Positions 4,745-6,713 of a stretch of 6,713 nt of DNA are shown piece by piece. The first letter of the stretch is position 1; every line of letters begins with the position of its first letter. Source of the DNA: Thermoplasmata archaeon. Its GTDB lineage: Archaea > Thermoplasmatota > Thermoplasmata > Thermoplasmatales > Thermoplasmataceae. The stretch covers positions 1 through 6,713 of the forward strand of contig JAKAAU010000086.1 of NCBI GenBank assembly GCA_021802165.1. The letters run 5' to 3'. Both the position numbers and the translations under genes were made by a program. The notes beneath the pieces are model-generated. The model had not been told where the DNA came from and did no database searches. It saw only the letters and a list, made by a program, of their open reading frames with translations.

Positions 4745-5485
4745 TTACACCATGGATTGCATCACAGCTATTGTTATGAATGCAGTGTGATCTATGATAT
4801 TATTGTCAGGCCGGGTGGCATTTTCCCTGACTATTATATTTCTTTTAATAAGCTCTACAGTTTCCAGTACATAATATCTATGTTTTTTCATTGTAATTAC
4901 ATTCTTTTCAGCCTGATTGAAATTCGGAGAATATGTAACAAGAAAAGATCCCGGTTTCATACACTTTCTTATATTCTCTATAGCATTCCATGGATCCGGG
5001 ATATCAAGAATTGCCACATCGAATTTTTCATCCAGCACAGTCGTTCGGATATCCCCGTTATAAGTATCCCAGTTTTCAACGGGTAAGAATCTGGCGATAT
5101 TTTCTCTGGCAGTAGCAATACTTTCCTCATTTATATCCATGCTGGTAAGTTTGCCATTACCTCCTATAGCTTTGAGAATTCCAAAACTGAGAGAGCCGGT
5201 TCCAATTCCTGCTTCCAGAACCATTTTTCCTGGAGATATACCGGTAGCATAAATTATATATGAAGCGTCAAATGGAAGAATTACCTGTGTGCTTCTTCCA
5301 GATACCTCAGGGAAAAATACAGGGTCGGGATTCAATGCTATAAATTCTCTATTTTTTATTTTAATAGTGTCCCCTGGCTCTATAATAGCATTCCTTGGCA
5401 GGTGTATTTTCTCATTTCCAATGTAGGCTATTAGATTTTTGCCATCCAGTATTCCTGTTAATGTATCTGATTTTAAAATAAGCAT
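4745..5485 (-). CDS. trmI: tRNA (adenine-N1)-methyltransferase TrmI, 246 aa
   Basis: TrmI uses S-adenosylmethionine to form m1A at position 58 (in some archaea also 57) in the tRNA T-loop, working as a homotetramer. An N-terminal small beta domain (~1-65) precedes a Rossmann-type methyltransferase domain. Visible motifs are 'GRSTQVI' (~63-69); motif I 'VLEAGIGTGSL' (89-99); the acidic SAM-ribose strand 'SMDINEESI' (~115-123); 'GDIR' (144-147); catalytic-type motif 'DVAILDIPDPW' (156-166); and the C-terminal 'RENATRPDN...HTAF', typical of the family. The preferred start is ATG 5485, 13 bases after the guaAA stop, with a GGGTAAT SD-like stretch before it. An ATG at 5515 adds ten residues and overlaps guaAA by 17 bases; those residues do not look conserved. 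It is the downstream gene of a guaAA-trmI operon. Confidence 0.9.
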   Translation of the reverse strand: MLILKSDTLTGILDGKNLIAYIGNEKIHLPRNAIIEPGDTIKIKNREFIALNPDPVFFPEVSGRSTQVILPFDASYIIYATGISPGKMVLEAGIGTGSLSFGILKAIGGNGKLTSMDINEESIATARENIARFLPVENWDTYNGDIRTTVLDEKFDVAILDIPDPWNAIENIRKCMKPGSFLVTYSPNFNQAEKNVITMKKHRYYVLETVELIKRNIIVRENATRPDNNIIDHTAFITIAVMQSMV

Positions 5486-5498
5486 ATTAATTACCCGG

Positions 5499-6065
5499 CT
5501 ATTTTCTGCAAGCATTTATAAAATTTTTAAAAATTTCAGTGCCGAATTCAGTGTTATTTACCTCTGGATGGAATTGCACTGCAAATATATCCTTGCTTTT
5601 ATGATAAAAGGCCTGAACCCTGCATGAATCTGAAGATGCACAAAGAATATATTCTTCTGGTAGAACCTTAATTTCGTCGTTATGATTTTCCCACACACTG
5701 ATATTCTTCGGTATACCTTCAAAAATTGATTCACTTCTATTGAATATCACATTCTTTTTACCATACTCAGGATGAATTGCTTTATCAACAGTGCCCCCAG
5801 AGTTCAGGGCTATAAACTGTGCACCGGCACATATTCCAAGAACAGGATAATTATGTAACTCGATATATTCCTTGATAAAACCCAGTTTCCCTATTTCTGA
5901 TTGGATGCTTGCGGGTCCACCTGATAGAACAAGTCCATCAAGATTATCCAGTTTGTTAGTTTCAACCGTGTTCGGGTATATCTCAGCGTCCACATCCAGA
6001 GACTTGATAACCCTCCATTCTCTATGTGTCCACTGGCCGCCATTATCAATAACGCCTATTTTCAT
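5499..6065 (-). CDS. guaAA: GMP synthase, glutamine amidotransferase subunit, 188 aa
   Basis: This class I glutaminase releases ammonia from glutamine for the GMP synthetase subunit, which converts XMP to GMP. The protein is a single GATase domain with no fused synthetase, as in archaea with a two-subunit enzyme; the partner is not in the window. Landmarks are the N-terminal 'GVIDNGGQWTHREWR' (4-18), the 'LVLSGGPASI' turn (45-54), the nucleophile Cys79 in 'GICAGAQ', and the rest of the triad in 'QFHPEVNNTEFG' (His166, Glu168). The nucleophile elbow differs from the commonest 'GICLGHQ': Leu and His become Ala, but the triad is intact. A TATA box at 6087-6094 lies about 25 bases upstream of ATG 6065 and there is no SD, so it is probably leaderless. 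trmI follows after 13 bases. Confidence 0.9.
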   Translation of the reverse strand: MKIGVIDNGGQWTHREWRVIKSLDVDAEIYPNTVETNKLDNLDGLVLSGGPASIQSEIGKLGFIKEYIELHNYPVLGICAGAQFIALNSGGTVDKAIHPEYGKKNVIFNRSESIFEGIPKNISVWENHNDEIKVLPEEYILCASSDSCRVQAFYHKSKDIFAVQFHPEVNNTEFGTEIFKNFINACRK

Positions 6066-6086
6066 TTCTTAATAATTGCTTACCCC

Positions 6087-6113
6087 TATTTAAAATGCAA
6101 TATAAAGCATTTT
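6087..6113 (-). promoter_or_regulatory. guaAA-trmI promoter with overlapping inverted repeat
   Basis: On the minus strand TTTAAATA (6087-6094) is centred about 25 bases before the guaAA ATG. It partly overlaps a perfect 7-bp inverted repeat AAAATGC-N8-GCATTTT (arms 6092-6098 and 6107-6113 on the plus strand). The eight-base loop itself contains a second TATA-like stretch (TTTATATT on the minus strand), which would give a short leader. Confidence 0.5.
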
Positions 6114-6190
6114 CAGGGCAAATATTTGTATTATGAATTATAATTTATTAGTGATTTTTTTAATTTTACTTATTTTTTCCGGGATAATAT

Positions 6191-6206
6191 GTTTAGAATA
6201 TTAAAC
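6191..6206 (+). promoter_or_regulatory. Imperfect palindrome and possible TATA region of the right-edge gene
   Basis: GTTTA-GAATAT-TAAAC is a 16-base near-palindrome about 46 bases before the ATG at 6252. The AATATTAAA within it could serve as a TATA box, giving a leader of about 25 bases that would include the SD at 6242-6247. Confidence 0.3.
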
Positions 6207-6241
6207 GATAATGTTAAATATTGTCATTGATTTATTATTTT

Positions 6242-6247
6242 GTGGTG
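6242..6247 (+). promoter_or_regulatory. Shine-Dalgarno site of the right-edge gene
   Basis: GTGGTG with a four-base spacer to ATG 6252. It supports this start for the partial gene. Confidence 0.55.
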
Positions 6248-6251
6248 CAGC

Positions 6252-6713
6252 ATGAATGGTGAACGTTATTTTTACTATCTGAAATTGATAAATAACCCGC
6301 CCCAAGATTCGGTTGTGGAATATTACATAGATTTATCCATGCAGCTGGAGAATGATTACGATCTTTCATCTACACAAATTATTGAACTGGAATCACTAAT
6401 AAGCAATTATATAAAAATAAAAGCAAATCCGCATATAAAAGTAATCAATGCTGTCACAGGCATAGAGGAAGACCCGCCAAAAACGGTCATAGATGATTTT
6501 GGCGGAAATGCCGTATTTACTGGAAAAGAAACAAGATACGGAATTACCTGGAACATCTATGAGCCCAGGGCAAGTAATAACTTATTTTTCAAAAAATGGT
6601 ATTACAATGAAAAGATAGCATCTATACTGGATAAAGTTCTTGAAAAGGCAGTTCCTCATAGTATCCCAAACTACTTTGACATACCACCATGGATCTTTGG
6701 CAATTTCTCCTAT
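6252..6713 (+). CDS. Uncharacterised protein, N-terminal 154 aa, runs off the right edge
   Basis: An open frame from ATG 6252 runs 154 codons without a stop to the window end. It begins MNGERYFYYLKLINNPPQDS and is acidic and rich in Tyr, Asn and Ile. A helical segment around residues 30-57 ('MQLENDYDLSSTQIIELESLISNYIKIK') is followed by a more polar beta-type part ('VINAVTGIEEDPPKTVIDDFGG', 'TRYGITWNIYEPR') and a Trp/Phe-rich end ('FKKWYYNEKIASILDKVLEKAVPHSIPNYFDIPPWIFGNF'). No signal peptide, transmembrane helix, nucleotide-binding loop or metal-binding cluster is visible, so a cytoplasmic protein is likely. Codon use matches the neighbouring genes and the SD is good, so it is real. I do not recognise the family. 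It is divergent from guaAA with 186 bases between the starts. Confidence 0.75.
   Translation, partial: MNGERYFYYLKLINNPPQDSVVEYYIDLSMQLENDYDLSSTQIIELESLISNYIKIKANPHIKVINAVTGIEEDPPKTVIDDFGGNAVFTGKETRYGITWNIYEPRASNNLFFKKWYYNEKIASILDKVLEKAVPHSIPNYFDIPPWIFGNFSY

Noticed and set aside
4757..5086. Open frame of 109 codons on the plus strand opposite trmI
   Set aside because: Antisense to conserved TrmI motifs; the product is Ile/Tyr/Phe/Ser-rich, as expected for a complement-strand shadow.
5872..6072. Open frame of 66 codons on the plus strand opposite guaAA
   Set aside because: Antisense to the conserved N-terminus of GuaAA; no start signals.
1..6713. CRISPR arrays, insertion sequences and defence systems other than hicBA
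   Set aside because: No regularly spaced repeats, no terminal inverted repeats with a transposase, and no Cas, restriction or other defence gene are visible.

Overview
The window is archaeal and most likely from the order Thermoplasmatales (Ferroplasma, Acidiplasma or Picrophilus-like). The DNA is AT-rich. It carries two full-length transcription factor B (TFB) genes, a Gar1-like gene directly upstream of one of them, a Pcc1-like KEOPS subunit, a stand-alone GMP synthase glutaminase subunit and an archaeal-type TrmI tRNA methyltransferase. Several starts sit 22-31 bases downstream of a TATA box, as in leaderless archaeal mRNAs. Others use a GGTG(AT) Shine-Dalgarno motif. The genus is a guess.

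Left part (1-1933): accessory and partly decayed. A promoter and start for a leftward gene at the edge are followed by an apparent frameshift. Next come an unrecognised 57-aa leftward ORF, then rightward hicB with a hicA toxin broken by one in-frame TAA, then a leftward small winged-helix-like gene. From 1251 to 1933 there is only one doubtful ORF in very AT-rich DNA.

Middle (1934-4740): core information processing. It holds leftward tRNA-Leu(CAA), rightward pcc1-like, a leftward gar1-like/tfb pair and a divergent second tfb. A 199-base AT-rich spacer with a nested inverted repeat separates the gar1 and tfb2 start codons. pcc1 and tfb1 converge with two bases between their stop codons.

Right part (4745-6713): a leftward guaAA-trmI operon that converges on tfb2, then a divergent rightward gene of unknown function that runs off the window.

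Much of the right two-thirds is concerned with gene expression: promoter recognition (two TFBs), tRNA and rRNA modification (TrmI, KEOPS, Gar1) and a tRNA. I see no CRISPR array, insertion sequence or clear new multi-gene system. The items most worth following are the toxin-dead/antitoxin-alive hicBA pair, the paired tfb paralogs with their shared spacer, and inverted repeats lying over or near several promoters.
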